A stretch of DNA of 41,493 nt from Clostridiales bacterium (GTDB lineage: Bacteria; Bacillota; Clostridia; Christensenellales; Aristaeellaceae). Position 1 is the first letter of the stretch; the number at the start of each line of letters is the position of its first letter. Positions 1-8,892 of the stretch are shown here, in pieces. Location: contig JAFGGL010000057.1 in assembly GCA_016930575.1 (NCBI GenBank), positions 1 through 41,493 on the forward strand. Direction: 5' to 3'. The notes below the pieces were generated by a model that saw nothing but the letters and a program-made list of their open reading frames with translations, ran no database searches and had not been told where the DNA came from. The position numbers and the translations under genes are program-made.

Positions 1-327
1 TCGCTGTACGACACGGCCTACCGGGGCGGTTACGCCCGCAGGCTCACCCTCACCTACCAGTTCCCGGACGGGCAGATCATGACCATCGATTCCATCCGCC
101 CCCCCGGCGCGGTCGCGCTGCTGGAGGATTCAGGTTACGTCATCCGCGTGGACACTTTGTATACCATGGGCGGCATGGACGCCGTGCGCATGGATTCGGG
201 CGACTACGTCCGCCTGGCGGCGGAGGGGCCGGAGGCGGCCTATGTGGTGCATTTCCCGATAGTCCACCAGGATCAGCTGACGGACTATCTGCGCTACACC
301 GGATTGATAAGAATCGACAGTGAATAA
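1..327 (+). CDS. C-terminal fragment of an unrecognised protein (5' truncated)
   Basis: The reading frame is open from the first base of the window and ends at a TGA at 325-327, giving about 108 residues; the true start lies upstream. An internal ATG at 79 gives an 82-residue product but upstream codons continue in frame, so it is probably not the start. The visible part has mixed polar and hydrophobic segments suggestive of beta strands, no membrane segment and no motif I recognise. It lies 16 bp upstream of the ABC transporter on the same strand, so co-transcription is plausible. No function is assigned. Confidence 0.6.
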   Translation, partial: SLYDTAYRGGYARRLTLTYQFPDGQIMTIDSIRPPGAVALLEDSGYVIRVDTLYTMGGMDAVRMDSGDYVRLAAEGPEAAYVVHFPIVHQDQLTDYLRYTGLIRIDSE

Positions 328-343
328 CGCGAGGAGTATATAG

Positions 344-2107
344 ATGCAGCCCGATATCCGCACGATGAAGAACCCGGTATTACTCAGGCGCTTTGCTCCC
401 TATTATAAAAAGTACATCCCCACGCTGCTGCTGGACCTGCTGTGCGCGGCCGCCACCACGCTTGCCGACGTGGCGTTGCCGCTGATCGTGCGCAGCATCA
501 CCCAGATGGCCATCGACGACGCGGCGGCGCTGACGGTCGTCTACGTGCTGCGCGTCGGGCTTTTCTACATCGCGCTGCGCGTGGTGGACGCCGCGGCGGA
601 CTACTATATGACCGCGCAGGGGCATATCATGGGCTCGTATATCGAGCGCGACATGCGCTTTGATCTGTTCAACCACCTGCAAAAACTCAGTTTTTCTTAC
701 TACTCCGACGCGAAGGTCGGGCAGATCATGGCGCGCATCACCTCGGACCTTTTCGAGATCACGGAGTTCGCGCACCACTTCCCCGAGGAGATGTTCATCG
801 CGGCGATCAAGATCGTCGCTGCATTCGTCATCCTGTTCGGCATCAACCCGATGCTGACGCTGATCGTCTTTGCCGCGCTGCCGCTGATGTATATCATCGC
901 GCGGATCTTCCGCGACAGGATGCGCCGCACCTTTCAGCAGCGGCGGCATCAGCTTGGCGAGATCAACGCGCAGGTGGAGGACAGCCTCCTGGGAATCCGC
1001 GTGGTGAAATCGTTCGCCAACGAGCCGCTGGAGATCGAGAAATTCAAGATGAGCAACGACAAGTTCATCGACATCAAGCGCAGGAGCTACCGGCTGCTGG
1101 CGGGCTTTTCGATGTCCCGCCGCATCGTGGACGGGCTGATGTACATCGTGGTGGTCATCGCGGGCGCGCTGTTCCTGCGCGACGGGGCGATCACCGCGGG
1201 CGACTATGTGGCCTACCTCCTGTTCGTGTCAACGCTGCTTGCGTCCATCCGCCGCATCGTGGAGTTCACCGAGCAGTTCCAAAACGGGATGACGAGTATC
1301 GAGCGCTTCTGCACGCTGATGGACGAGATCCCCGACATCGAGGACCTGCCCGGCGCCAGGGAACTCAGGGACGTCAAGGGCGAAGTGAGCTTCGACCACG
1401 TGTCCTTCCATTACAGCGACAACGACCGCGACGTGCTGGCGGACATCAACCTGAAGGTGCCCGCGGGCGAGCGCGTGGCGCTGGTCGGGCCCAGCGGTTC
1501 GGGCAAGACCACGCTGTGCAACCTGATTCCCCGCTTTTACAACCTGTCCGGCGGGCGCATTTTGATCGACGGGCAGGACATCACTACCCTCACGCAGCGC
1601 TCCCTGCGCTCAAATATCGGCGTGGTGCAGCAGGACGTGTACCTGTTTTCCGGCACGGTGTTTGACAACATCGTCTACGGCCTTCCCGGCGCCACCGGGG
1701 AAAAGGTGGAGGAAGCGGCAAAGCTTGCGGGCGCGCACGAGTTCATCTCCGCGCTGCCGGACGGCTATAATACCTATGTGGGCGAGCGCGGGGTGAAGCT
1801 CTCCGGCGGGCAGAAGCAGCGCATCTCCATCGCGCGCGTGTTCCTGAAGAACCCGCCGATCCTGATTCTGGACGAGGCCACCTCGGCGCTTGACAACGAA
1901 AACGAGCGCATCGTGCAGAAATCGCTTGAAAAACTCTCCCGGGGGCGCACCACCTTTACCATCGCCCACCGCCTGACGACCATCAAAAACGCCTCCACAA
2001 TCTGCGTGCTGACCGAGAAAGGCATCGAGGAGCAGGGCTCGCACAGGGAGCTTTTGCAAAAGGACGGCGTGTACGCGGGGCTTTACAGGATGTATACCGA
2101 GGATTGA
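344..2107 (+). CDS. ABC transporter, fused permease and ATP-binding domains
   Basis: A 587-residue half-transporter of the exporter type (MsbA/LmrA/MdlB-like). The N-terminal ~310 residues hold about six membrane segments typical of the ABC_membrane domain. The C-terminal part is a complete nucleotide-binding domain: Walker A GPSGSGKTT near residue 382, Q-loop region VVQQDVYLFSG, signature LSGGQKQR near 486, Walker B ILILDEATSALD near 505, and the H-loop histidine in IAHRL. Such proteins act as dimers in the cytoplasmic membrane to export lipids, peptides or drugs using ATP; the substrate cannot be told from sequence. The start has a GAGGAG ribosome binding site just upstream. The next gene overlaps its stop codon, suggesting translational coupling. 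Confidence 0.93.
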   Translation: MQPDIRTMKNPVLLRRFAPYYKKYIPTLLLDLLCAAATTLADVALPLIVRSITQMAIDDAAALTVVYVLRVGLFYIALRVVDAAADYYMTAQGHIMGSYIERDMRFDLFNHLQKLSFSYYSDAKVGQIMARITSDLFEITEFAHHFPEEMFIAAIKIVAAFVILFGINPMLTLIVFAALPLMYIIARIFRDRMRRTFQQRRHQLGEINAQVEDSLLGIRVVKSFANEPLEIEKFKMSNDKFIDIKRRSYRLLAGFSMSRRIVDGLMYIVVVIAGALFLRDGAITAGDYVAYLLFVSTLLASIRRIVEFTEQFQNGMTSIERFCTLMDEIPDIEDLPGARELRDVKGEVSFDHVSFHYSDNDRDVLADINLKVPAGERVALVGPSGSGKTTLCNLIPRFYNLSGGRILIDGQDITTLTQRSLRSNIGVVQQDVYLFSGTVFDNIVYGLPGATGEKVEEAAKLAGAHEFISALPDGYNTYVGERGVKLSGGQKQRISIARVFLKNPPILILDEATSALDNENERIVQKSLEKLSRGRTTFTIAHRLTTIKNASTICVLTEKGIEEQGSHRELLQKDGVYAGLYRMYTED

Positions 2108-2616
2108 GTAAAATGCGTATTTCCAAACCAACGCCGGATGCGCTTCCCGATATCTGCCGCCTGTACCAAACCGTGATCGGGGATATGCACGCGCGCGGCC
2201 TGTACCAGTGGGAATGGGGGAAATACCCCTACGAAGCGCTGCTTGAGGAGGATATCGCCCTGAGCCGCCTGTACCGCATGGACGACGAAGAAGGGCTTGC
2301 GGGCGTGTTCGCCCTGGTGACAGGCGGCCATGAGAAAGAGTACAGGGATATCGACTGGCGGATGGGGAACAACCCCGTGTGCCTGCACCGCATCGCCGTG
2401 CTGCCGGGCCGCGGCGGCCGGGGGTACGCCGCGCAAGCAGTAGCCTTTGCAAAGGAGTACGGCAGGAGTATCGGCTGCGACGCCTTCCGTGTGGACACCT
2501 ACGCTGAGAACACGCGGGCGCTGAAATTCTTCCGCGGCGTCACGGCACGCGAGGCCGGCACCTTCCGGCTGAGGGGTTTTGAAAAAGAATATCATTGTTT
2601 TGAGGCCGCGCTCTGA
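2104..2616 (+). CDS. GNAT family N-acetyltransferase
   Basis: A 170-residue protein with the GNAT fold. The acetyl-CoA pyrophosphate-binding motif is visible as RGGRGYAAQ after the strand LHRIAVLPG (residues ~97-112), and the C-terminal part has the typical N-x-RALKFFRG helix. The frame opens with TTG at 2104, overlapping the stop of the ABC transporter; an ATG at 2113 (fourth codon) is an equally possible start. The acceptor substrate is unknown. Position suggests expression with the ABC transporter upstream. Confidence 0.87.
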   Translation: MSKMRISKPTPDALPDICRLYQTVIGDMHARGLYQWEWGKYPYEALLEEDIALSRLYRMDDEEGLAGVFALVTGGHEKEYRDIDWRMGNNPVCLHRIAVLPGRGGRGYAAQAVAFAKEYGRSIGCDAFRVDTYAENTRALKFFRGVTAREAGTFRLRGFEKEYHCFEAAL

Positions 2617-2683
2617 GCGGCGTCCGGGCGGACAGAAAACCGCAACAATTCAGCAAAATCCGTAACAAAACGGCAATAACGTA

Positions 2684-2712
2684 TTTACTTCTCCGTAATT
2701 ATTTGCTATACT
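2684..2712 (+). promoter_or_regulatory. Predicted sigma-A-type promoter for the peptidoglycan-binding protein
   Basis: TTTACT (2684-2689) and TATACT (2707-2712) are separated by 17 bp, about 50 bp before the start codon at 2765. The surrounding DNA is AT-richer than the flanking genes. Predicted from consensus match only. Confidence 0.5.
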
Positions 2713-2764
2713 GGCCCCATCAGAGAAAGGCGCGCTGCGCGTTCGTTCGAAAGGGGAATTTCAC

Positions 2765-4411
2765 ATGAGATCCAGAGGCCTACGCATCGCATTGCGGGCC
2801 TTGGCGCTTGCGCTGATCCTGGCGCTGCTTGGCGTTTCGGGCGCGGCGGCGCTTACGCTTTACGCGACGTTGGAATACGGCGACAGCGGTAACGACGTAA
2901 CGAAGTTGCAGCAGGCGCTGCTTACGCTCGGTTTCGACCCCGACGGCGTGGACGGACACTTCGGCAGGGGCACGGAAAGGGCCGTGAAGCTGTACCAGGA
3001 AAGCATCGGGCTGACGGCGGACGGCAAGGCCGGCACGCTGACATTAAGCGCCCTGTACGAGGACACGGCCGACGATACGACCGCGTACGCCGTGGCGACC
3101 AGTTCCTCCACCCTGCAGTACGGCGACAGCGGTGAACGCGTGCGGCTTTTACAGGACGCCCTCAAAGGCCTCGGATACGCCATAGGTACGGTGGACGGCA
3201 AGTTCGGCCTGCTCACGCGCGCGGCCGTGGTCGCCTTCCAGCGTGATCATGATATCACAGCCGACGGGCTTGCGGGCACCAAAACGCTGAACCTGCTGTA
3301 CAGCAGCGCGAATTCATCTTCTACTGATTCCTCGTCTTCTTCAAGTTCATCGTCCACCCTCTCCGCTTCGCTGCGCAGGGGCAGCAGCGGCAGCGAAGTA
3401 CTCAAAGTGCAGACCAAGCTCAAGGAACTTGGGTATTATACCGGCAGCCTGGACGGCGATTTCGGCAGCGGCACGCTGGCGGCGGTATTGTCATTCCAGC
3501 AACGAAACGGCCTGAAAATGGACGGCATCGTAGGCTCCGGCACATACGGGAAATTATTCTCCTCCTCGGCGGTCTCTTCCGGGTCGTCGTCTGCCGCGGG
3601 CACAAGCTCCGAAAGCCTGCGCTACGGCGATACGGGCAGCGCGGTGAAAACCATGCAGCAGGCGCTCAAGAACCTCGGCTACAGCGTGAGCGCGGACGGC
3701 GTGTACGGCGTGATCACGCAAACGGCCGTCATCGCCTTCCAGCGCAGGAACAGCCTGACCGCCGACGGCGTGGCCGGCAGCAAGACGCTTGAAGCGCTCT
3801 ACGGCGGCTCGGCAGTTCCCTACGGCGGCTCGTCCTCCTCGGCAACGCCGACGCCCGCGCCGACAGCAACGCCTGCGCCGACAGAGATCCCCTCGACGGA
3901 GCTGACGCAGACGACCTCCACCTCCGCCAGTTCGGGCCTGAGTTCGGCGGCATACGGCTCGGTTTCGGGCCCCGGCGGCGCGACGGTAAAGTGCCTGTAC
4001 TGGTATACGGAGATCAAACCCTATCTTTCCACCGGCGCGCACCTGACCATATACGATTATCAGACGGGGCTTACCTGGAAGCTTCGGGTATACAGCCGCG
4101 GCCGGCACTGCGACTCAGAACCGCTGACGGCGGAGGATACCGCCACGATGTACGAGGCATTCGGCTCCATCACCTGGACGCCCAGGCCGGTGTACGTACA
4201 CCTGCCTGACGGGCGGTGGACGCTTGCGACCATGCACGACGTGGCGCACCTGTCCGGCGCGATTTCGGATAACGATTTCGACGGCCACCTCTGCGTGCAC
4301 TTCCTGCGTACGTTACCTGAAACGAATGTGCTCGACCCCAACTACGGCGTCACGCACCAAAACGCCATCCGCACCGCGTGGAAAGCGCTGACGGGCGTTA
4401 CGATACCGTGA
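2765..4411 (+). CDS. Secreted protein with four peptidoglycan-binding domains
   Basis: A 548-residue exported protein. Residues 1-30 form a signal peptide (basic RSRGLR, then a hydrophobic stretch ending ALA-type). Four PG_binding_1 repeats follow, at roughly residues 36-98, 117-179, 203-265 and 285-347; each shows the GDSG-x-V-x-x-Q-x-x-L and F-x-x-x-x-G-L-x-x-DG-x-x-G-x-x-T pattern. Serine-rich linkers separate them, and a Pro/Thr/Ala linker follows the fourth. The C-terminal ~150 residues are a distinct globular domain containing a conserved-looking FDGHLCVHF segment with His and Cys. This is reminiscent of cysteine L,D-transpeptidases but is not the canonical HGC motif. The protein probably binds the cell wall; the activity of the C-terminal domain is unassigned. 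The start has AAAGGGGA upstream, and a terminator follows. Confidence 0.88.
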   Translation: MRSRGLRIALRALALALILALLGVSGAAALTLYATLEYGDSGNDVTKLQQALLTLGFDPDGVDGHFGRGTERAVKLYQESIGLTADGKAGTLTLSALYEDTADDTTAYAVATSSSTLQYGDSGERVRLLQDALKGLGYAIGTVDGKFGLLTRAAVVAFQRDHDITADGLAGTKTLNLLYSSANSSSTDSSSSSSSSSTLSASLRRGSSGSEVLKVQTKLKELGYYTGSLDGDFGSGTLAAVLSFQQRNGLKMDGIVGSGTYGKLFSSSAVSSGSSSAAGTSSESLRYGDTGSAVKTMQQALKNLGYSVSADGVYGVITQTAVIAFQRRNSLTADGVAGSKTLEALYGGSAVPYGGSSSSATPTPAPTATPAPTEIPSTELTQTTSTSASSGLSSAAYGSVSGPGGATVKCLYWYTEIKPYLSTGAHLTIYDYQTGLTWKLRVYSRGRHCDSEPLTAEDTATMYEAFGSITWTPRPVYVHLPDGRWTLATMHDVAHLSGAISDNDFDGHLCVHFLRTLPETNVLDPNYGVTHQNAIRTAWKALTGVTIP

Positions 4412-4428
4412 CAAAACATAAACCGAAT

Positions 4429-4454
4429 AATCCCTGCGGCGCAGGGATTTTTCT
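4429..4454 (+). terminator. Rho-independent terminator after the peptidoglycan-binding gene
   Basis: AATCCCTGC (4429-4437) pairs with GCAGGGATT (4441-4449) across a three-base loop and is followed by a T-rich run. It lies 18 bp after the stop codon of the upstream gene. Confidence 0.85.
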
Positions 4455-4501
4455 TGTATAATGAAACGAATGCATGGGTCACCATTCGATTGGGAGAGGT
4501 T

Positions 4502-4927
4502 ATGAACGTTATTTCGATCAAGCGCAGCCTGCGGGAGATGAAACGGCTGGAGGTCAGACTAAGATTCGGCGATACGCCTTCCCCGCATCCGCCGCTGGTG
4601 TGGGAGAAATTCTTCGATCTGCAGAACACGGGCAGGGGGAAGTATACGCTGGATGCGCTGGCCTTGATGGACCGGGAAACTTATCAGAGTTTGATCGGGG
4701 AGTACTGGTCGTTCGTGTATAACGAACTCATCGGTGAGATGGATTTCCGCGCCGTCCGTTACGATACGGACGTTTTGCTCCGCTGGGGGCTGGGCTTCGA
4801 CGCGGACGAGGCCGCCGTCAAGCGGCGCTTCCGGGCGCTTGCCAAGCGGCACCATCCGGACGCCGGCGGCAACGCGGAGGATTTTATCGAATTGATGCGG
4901 GACTACAGAAAACTCGTCGGGAAATAG
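4502..4927 (+). CDS. J-domain (DnaJ-like) protein
   Basis: A 141-residue protein whose last ~50 residues form a J domain: the helix LGFDADEAAVKRRFRALAKR is followed by the HPD tripeptide (HHPDAGG, near residue 118) and a final helix. The HPD motif is what stimulates Hsp70 ATPase activity, so a role as an Hsp70 co-chaperone is expected from the family. The N-terminal ~90 residues are mainly helical and charged and match no domain I recognise. The start at 4502 is preferred because GGGAG lies at proper spacing; an in-frame TTG at 4454 sits inside the preceding terminator tract. There is a TATAAT at 4457-4462 but no good -35 box. The flavoprotein gene follows 21 bp downstream. Confidence 0.82.
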   Translation: MNVISIKRSLREMKRLEVRLRFGDTPSPHPPLVWEKFFDLQNTGRGKYTLDALALMDRETYQSLIGEYWSFVYNELIGEMDFRAVRYDTDVLLRWGLGFDADEAAVKRRFRALAKRHHPDAGGNAEDFIELMRDYRKLVGK

Positions 4928-4948
4928 ACGAACGGGGAGGAGAACTCG

Positions 4949-5368
4949 ATGGATACCAAGGCGATTGAGATCATGAACGAACGGTTCGGAAAGGACACGG
5001 AGCTTGCGCTGGCGACGATGGACGGGGAGCGTCCGGCGGTGCGCATCGTGGACGCGTATTACGAGGACGGCTGCTTTTATGCGATCACCCACGCGCTGTC
5101 GGGCAAGATGAAACAGATCGCCCAAAATCCCGCCGTGGCCGTCTGCGGACAGTGGTTCACGGGGCGCGGCGTCGGCGAGAACCTGGGCTGGCTGCGCGAC
5201 GAGAAAAACAAGGCGATCTTGCGGAAACTCAAAACCGCCTTCGCCGCCTGGTACGGCAACGGGCATATCAACGAAGCCGATCACAACACGATCATTCTGA
5301 AGATAAGACTAACAGACGGCGTGCTCATGAGCCACGGCACAAGATATGATTTGGATTTTACCAGATGA
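4949..5368 (+). CDS. Pyridoxamine 5'-phosphate oxidase-like flavoprotein
   Basis: A 139-residue single-domain protein of the PNPOx-like split-barrel family. The N-terminal strands (ELALATMDGERPAVRIVDAYYEDGCFYAITH) and the SGKMKQIAQNPAVAVCG segment match FMN-binding family members common in anaerobes; the C-terminal HGTRYDLDF is also typical. These proteins usually bind FMN, F420 or heme-related cofactors, and most have no assigned substrate, so true PdxH activity should not be assumed. GGGGAGGAG lies upstream of the ATG. It is probably co-transcribed with the J-domain gene and ends four bases from the convergent glycoside hydrolase. Confidence 0.86.
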   Translation: MDTKAIEIMNERFGKDTELALATMDGERPAVRIVDAYYEDGCFYAITHALSGKMKQIAQNPAVAVCGQWFTGRGVGENLGWLRDEKNKAILRKLKTAFAAWYGNGHINEADHNTIILKIRLTDGVLMSHGTRYDLDFTR

Positions 5369-5372
5369 CTGA

Positions 5373-8300
5373 TTACATAGTATTGTTGCCTAGAAGAACC
5401 ACCGGGCCCAACAGTCCCGAGATGAGGGCTTCGGGTTCTCTGTCGATGTTGTCCTCGTTCCAGTAGCGGTTCCATGAAAGCGCCATGCCCTCGTCCACGA
5501 GCATGTGCAGGCGCTCGCAGGCGGCGGAGTTGGCCACTACAACGGCGATCACGTTTTCGCCGTCTTTTAATTGTTCGGTAATGTCCATACGGTACGGCTC
5601 CCATATGCGCGTGCCGCACAGCGCGCCGTTTACCCAGACCTCCGCATAGAAGCATACTTTCCCCAGGTCCAGCATATAGCGGCGACCGGGTTTTTTTGGG
5701 ATCGTCGCGCTTTTTTGATACAGCGCGCGGCCCGAGAACCAGCTTAAACCGCGCTCCCGCCAATCGCCCAGCGGCACGGTCTGCGGCGCAAGGTGAACGC
5801 GGATCGTATCCAACAGCCCGCCGTCCGGGGAGGGCGCGGCGACGTCCAGCTCCAGCTCGTGAATTCTCCCGTCCGGAGGCAGGGTAGCAAAACCGTCCGT
5901 AAAGGACACGGGTTTCCCGTCCAGCCGCGCCGTGAAATCTCCTGCAATATCCGGTTTATCTATACGCATAGCACCCGCGAGCAGCGTGACCGTATACCGC
6001 ACGGCGCGCGGATACAGAGGCAGCTTGCCGAATAAGGGCAGATCGCCCCAGGGCTGTATCGGCGGCCTGCCGCGCTCCCACGCCCAAACCCAATCTGTAT
6101 CGTTCAGTCCCGGCATGACGTGGCAGAGCACCGTTTTGGGATCGACGGTTTTCACGGTTTCCGGTGCGATATTTGTCCAATTCGGCTGCACTGCGGCGGC
6201 GACCGCCCAGGAAGAATCGGAGAGCAGTTCGATCGTTTCTTCTTCCGTGTGGATCTCGCCTTGCAGCAGCAGCGACGCCAACGCTTCGGGCGGGAGGGTT
6301 TCGGCCTGGGTGAGTTCGCGGCTGTCCAGCGGCGTGTTGGTGTGCACATGCACGGCGATCAGGTTGCGCCCGATGCGCAGATGCTCCGCGATATCCAGCG
6401 TGCACGGCTGCCGCTTGCTGTCATGCCGCGCGGCTTCCCGGCCGTTGATATACAGCGTAAAACGGTTGACGGCGGCAATGCACACGCGCGCTGAGAGTAC
6501 CTTGCCTTTCATCGTCAGCGGCTTGACGAAATACAGGTCGCGCTTGTCCGCGTCGTCGCCCCAGCCCACGCGCCGCCCGAGCCAGTTCGACTTCCACAGG
6601 CTGACGTGCCGCCCGCAACGGCCGTTCTCCTCCGCCGTGTTGCGGATGCGGATATTGCTTCTGAAGCCTGTCTGCACGTCGGTAAACCTCGCCAGAGGAA
6701 TGGAAAGAATCGTTTCTTTCGCGCCGATTTCCCACTTGGAATCATAGCTTTGGTCCAGCGGCAGGAACGACCAGTCGCCGTCCAGCGGTACGGTTTCCGC
6801 GCCTGTTTCCGTGGGCGGGAGCGCTTCCTGTTCGCATCCCGTCAGCAGCCAGCAGGCCTCGTCCGCCTCCAAAGCGAGATTGACGAGCAGCCTGCCGTTT
6901 TCCCGCGCATACGGCAGCGGCGTTGCCTCTCCGCTTTCCGGGTTCAGCTTTTGCACTGCGCCCCGCCCTTGCAGCGACAAGCGCAGGCGGCGCGGCTCCG
7001 GCAGGATGCTTGCCAGCATGTACATATCTTGTCCGTCGATCACGCGGTGGTTGGCGTACAGCTTATCCCGCGCGCCTTCCACGATCTCGATATCCGGCGC
7101 GAAGTGTTTTTGGTAGCGGCGGAGCAGCTCCGTTACCGATCGTGCGGATTCCCCGGACGGCTCTCCTTCGCCTGCGGGGAAAAACAGCACCAGACCGCCC
7201 TGGTCCCGTAGCATGTTCAGCTTTTCCGACAAAGCATCTGTCATGCGGATATTCGACGGAAGAATCAGCAGCCGGAATTTTTGCCTGCCCGCGCATAGCC
7301 GCCCGTTTTCCACCCGCGCCGACAGCAGGCTGTCCGCATCGATATAATCCATATCAATTTGATTTTCCATAAATGTTCGCAAAATCGCATGAAACTGCCT
7401 GTCCGTCTCCCGCGCGACTTCGTCCGGTTCGCCCGCGACGGTATGCGCGGTCATCCCGCCGATCGGGTAATACAGGCCCGCGTCTGCCGCGGCTTCCCCG
7501 AGGCTGTTCATGGTGGATACGCGGTGGATGTATTCGGCAAAGTGTTTGAAGTATTTCCAGTAGGGATTTTGATAAAAGAAACTCGCTGGCCAGTCGCCCT
7601 GCGAACCCTGATGCTCGCAGTCGTTGTAAAACCCGTGCAGGACGAACATGTCGATGCCCGCCGCGCCCAGCGCGTTCACGCCGCGCTTGTATTCCTGCAG
7701 CGTGCAGCCCCAGCCCGCGCCGCCCATCGCCTCGGACATCGCGCGGGGCTTATCGTACAGCCGCGCTACCGATACGGCGTACTTGGGCTCGTGCATGGCG
7801 ATCCCGCGCGGGTAGCGGTAGCGGTAATCGTGGCAGTCCGCGCCCGGGATGTGCAGGCGCCGTATCGTGCGGAAGTAGTCCCCCTGCCTGCGCGGATGAT
7901 GGGCGAGGTCTTCCTCGGTGTGGCCGGTCAGCCGCAGTTTGTTTTCCGCGCACCAGTCCGCGATCTGCCGGAAAAACGCCTTCTCGTATAAATCCGCCAG
8001 CAGGTCGTAATAATCCCCGCGTACTTTCCGTGCCTGCTCACCGTCCCCCTCCATCAGCGCGGGAAGGCATTCCAGCAGGTCGTAGCCGTACGCTTTCTCA
8101 AACGCTTCCGGCAGCGCGTCCGTCCACGGCAGGGGACGGGCGGCGAGGTAGATTTCATCGAAGAATATCCCGGGGATAGTTTTCCCGAACTCATCCCCGT
8201 AGCGCGCTTTGTATACCTCGTGGGTGCAGGCCAGAAAATCGCGGATGGCGCCGGGGTTCAGATAATCCACGGCGGTTTCATAGACGCACTCGTAAAACGC

Positions 8301-8741
8301 CATCGTCCGCCCGCCTTCCAGTGGGCAGGCCGCGACCAGGCGGCGGTTTGCGTCCGGTTCGCCGGTGATGATCTCTGCGAAAAGCCCCTTGGCCATATTC
8401 TGCCGCCCTTTCGCGAGCACGCGGGAGGGCGCCTGCAGGCCGTGGGAAAAGGTGCTGCCGCAGGTGCCCGAGGGCCAGGCGTATTCGTCGTACAGCCAGG
8501 GATAAAACCCAATCTCCTTTGCATGGTGTACGCAGTCGTCCATCACGCGGAACCAGGCCTCGCCCATATACGGCGTTTTCAGGTAGGCGCGCGCGTGCAT
8601 GAAGGCGTTGCAGACGCCCTTTTTCTGCATCTCGTCCATCTGCCAAAGCATGTGGGAGGATTTGAGCTCGCCGTTCCAGAACCAGAACGCGCAGGCCGAA
8701 AACTCCGGCGGCGGCGACTGGATGGCTTTGACAATGTCCAT
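5373..8741 (-). CDS. Large glycoside hydrolase, GH106 (alpha-L-rhamnosidase)-like
   Basis: A 1122-residue cytoplasmic-looking protein with no signal peptide. The N-terminal half starts PPPEFSACAFWFWNGEL and reads like the barrel of GH106-type enzymes: IFFDEIY, LTGHTEEDLAHH and AMSEAMGG supply candidate acidic residues. The C-terminal half contains beta-sandwich carbohydrate-binding/GH2-like segments, including FYAEVWVNGALCGTRIWEPYR and a final jelly roll typical of GH106 and GH2. GH106 members cleave alpha-L-rhamnosides in plant or bacterial glycans; the exact family and substrate here are inferred and less certain than the hydrolase call. The ATG at 8741 is preferred over the GTG at 8747, because AAGAGG lies five bases upstream of it. 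It is divergently transcribed from the polysaccharide deacetylase. Confidence 0.8.
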   Translation of the reverse strand: MDIVKAIQSPPPEFSACAFWFWNGELKSSHMLWQMDEMQKKGVCNAFMHARAYLKTPYMGEAWFRVMDDCVHHAKEIGFYPWLYDEYAWPSGTCGSTFSHGLQAPSRVLAKGRQNMAKGLFAEIITGEPDANRRLVAACPLEGGRTMAFYECVYETAVDYLNPGAIRDFLACTHEVYKARYGDEFGKTIPGIFFDEIYLAARPLPWTDALPEAFEKAYGYDLLECLPALMEGDGEQARKVRGDYYDLLADLYEKAFFRQIADWCAENKLRLTGHTEEDLAHHPRRQGDYFRTIRRLHIPGADCHDYRYRYPRGIAMHEPKYAVSVARLYDKPRAMSEAMGGAGWGCTLQEYKRGVNALGAAGIDMFVLHGFYNDCEHQGSQGDWPASFFYQNPYWKYFKHFAEYIHRVSTMNSLGEAAADAGLYYPIGGMTAHTVAGEPDEVARETDRQFHAILRTFMENQIDMDYIDADSLLSARVENGRLCAGRQKFRLLILPSNIRMTDALSEKLNMLRDQGGLVLFFPAGEGEPSGESARSVTELLRRYQKHFAPDIEIVEGARDKLYANHRVIDGQDMYMLASILPEPRRLRLSLQGRGAVQKLNPESGEATPLPYARENGRLLVNLALEADEACWLLTGCEQEALPPTETGAETVPLDGDWSFLPLDQSYDSKWEIGAKETILSIPLARFTDVQTGFRSNIRIRNTAEENGRCGRHVSLWKSNWLGRRVGWGDDADKRDLYFVKPLTMKGKVLSARVCIAAVNRFTLYINGREAARHDSKRQPCTLDIAEHLRIGRNLIAVHVHTNTPLDSRELTQAETLPPEALASLLLQGEIHTEEETIELLSDSSWAVAAAVQPNWTNIAPETVKTVDPKTVLCHVMPGLNDTDWVWAWERGRPPIQPWGDLPLFGKLPLYPRAVRYTVTLLAGAMRIDKPDIAGDFTARLDGKPVSFTDGFATLPPDGRIHELELDVAAPSPDGGLLDTIRVHLAPQTVPLGDWRERGLSWFSGRALYQKSATIPKKPGRRYMLDLGKVCFYAEVWVNGALCGTRIWEPYRMDITEQLKDGENVIAVVVANSAACERLHMLVDEGMALSWNRYWNEDNIDREPEALISGLLGPVVLLGNNTM

Positions 8742-8776
8742 ATACACCTCTTGATACGTCTGGGTTCTTTAGCAGT

Positions 8777-8805
8777 ATCTTACTGCATATCCCAAATCTT
8801 TACAA
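8777..8805 (-). promoter_or_regulatory. Predicted promoter of the glycoside hydrolase
   Basis: On the minus strand TTGTAA (8805-8800) and TAAGAT (8782-8777) are separated by 17 bp, about 35 bp before the start codon. It lies back-to-back with the deacetylase promoter. Confidence 0.5.
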
Positions 8806-8812
8806 GCAGCCA

Positions 8813-8841
8813 TTGACCGCGGAGGGGAAAAGCGGTATCAT
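8813..8841 (+). promoter_or_regulatory. Predicted promoter of the polysaccharide deacetylase
   Basis: TTGACC (8813-8818) and TATCAT (8836-8841) with 17-bp spacing, ending about 50 bp before the ATG at 8893. The close back-to-back arrangement with the opposite promoter could allow joint control. Confidence 0.55.
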
Positions 8842-8892
8842 CGGAGGGAATACATCGTTACACATATTAAGCCGATCGGAGATTCCTGACCG

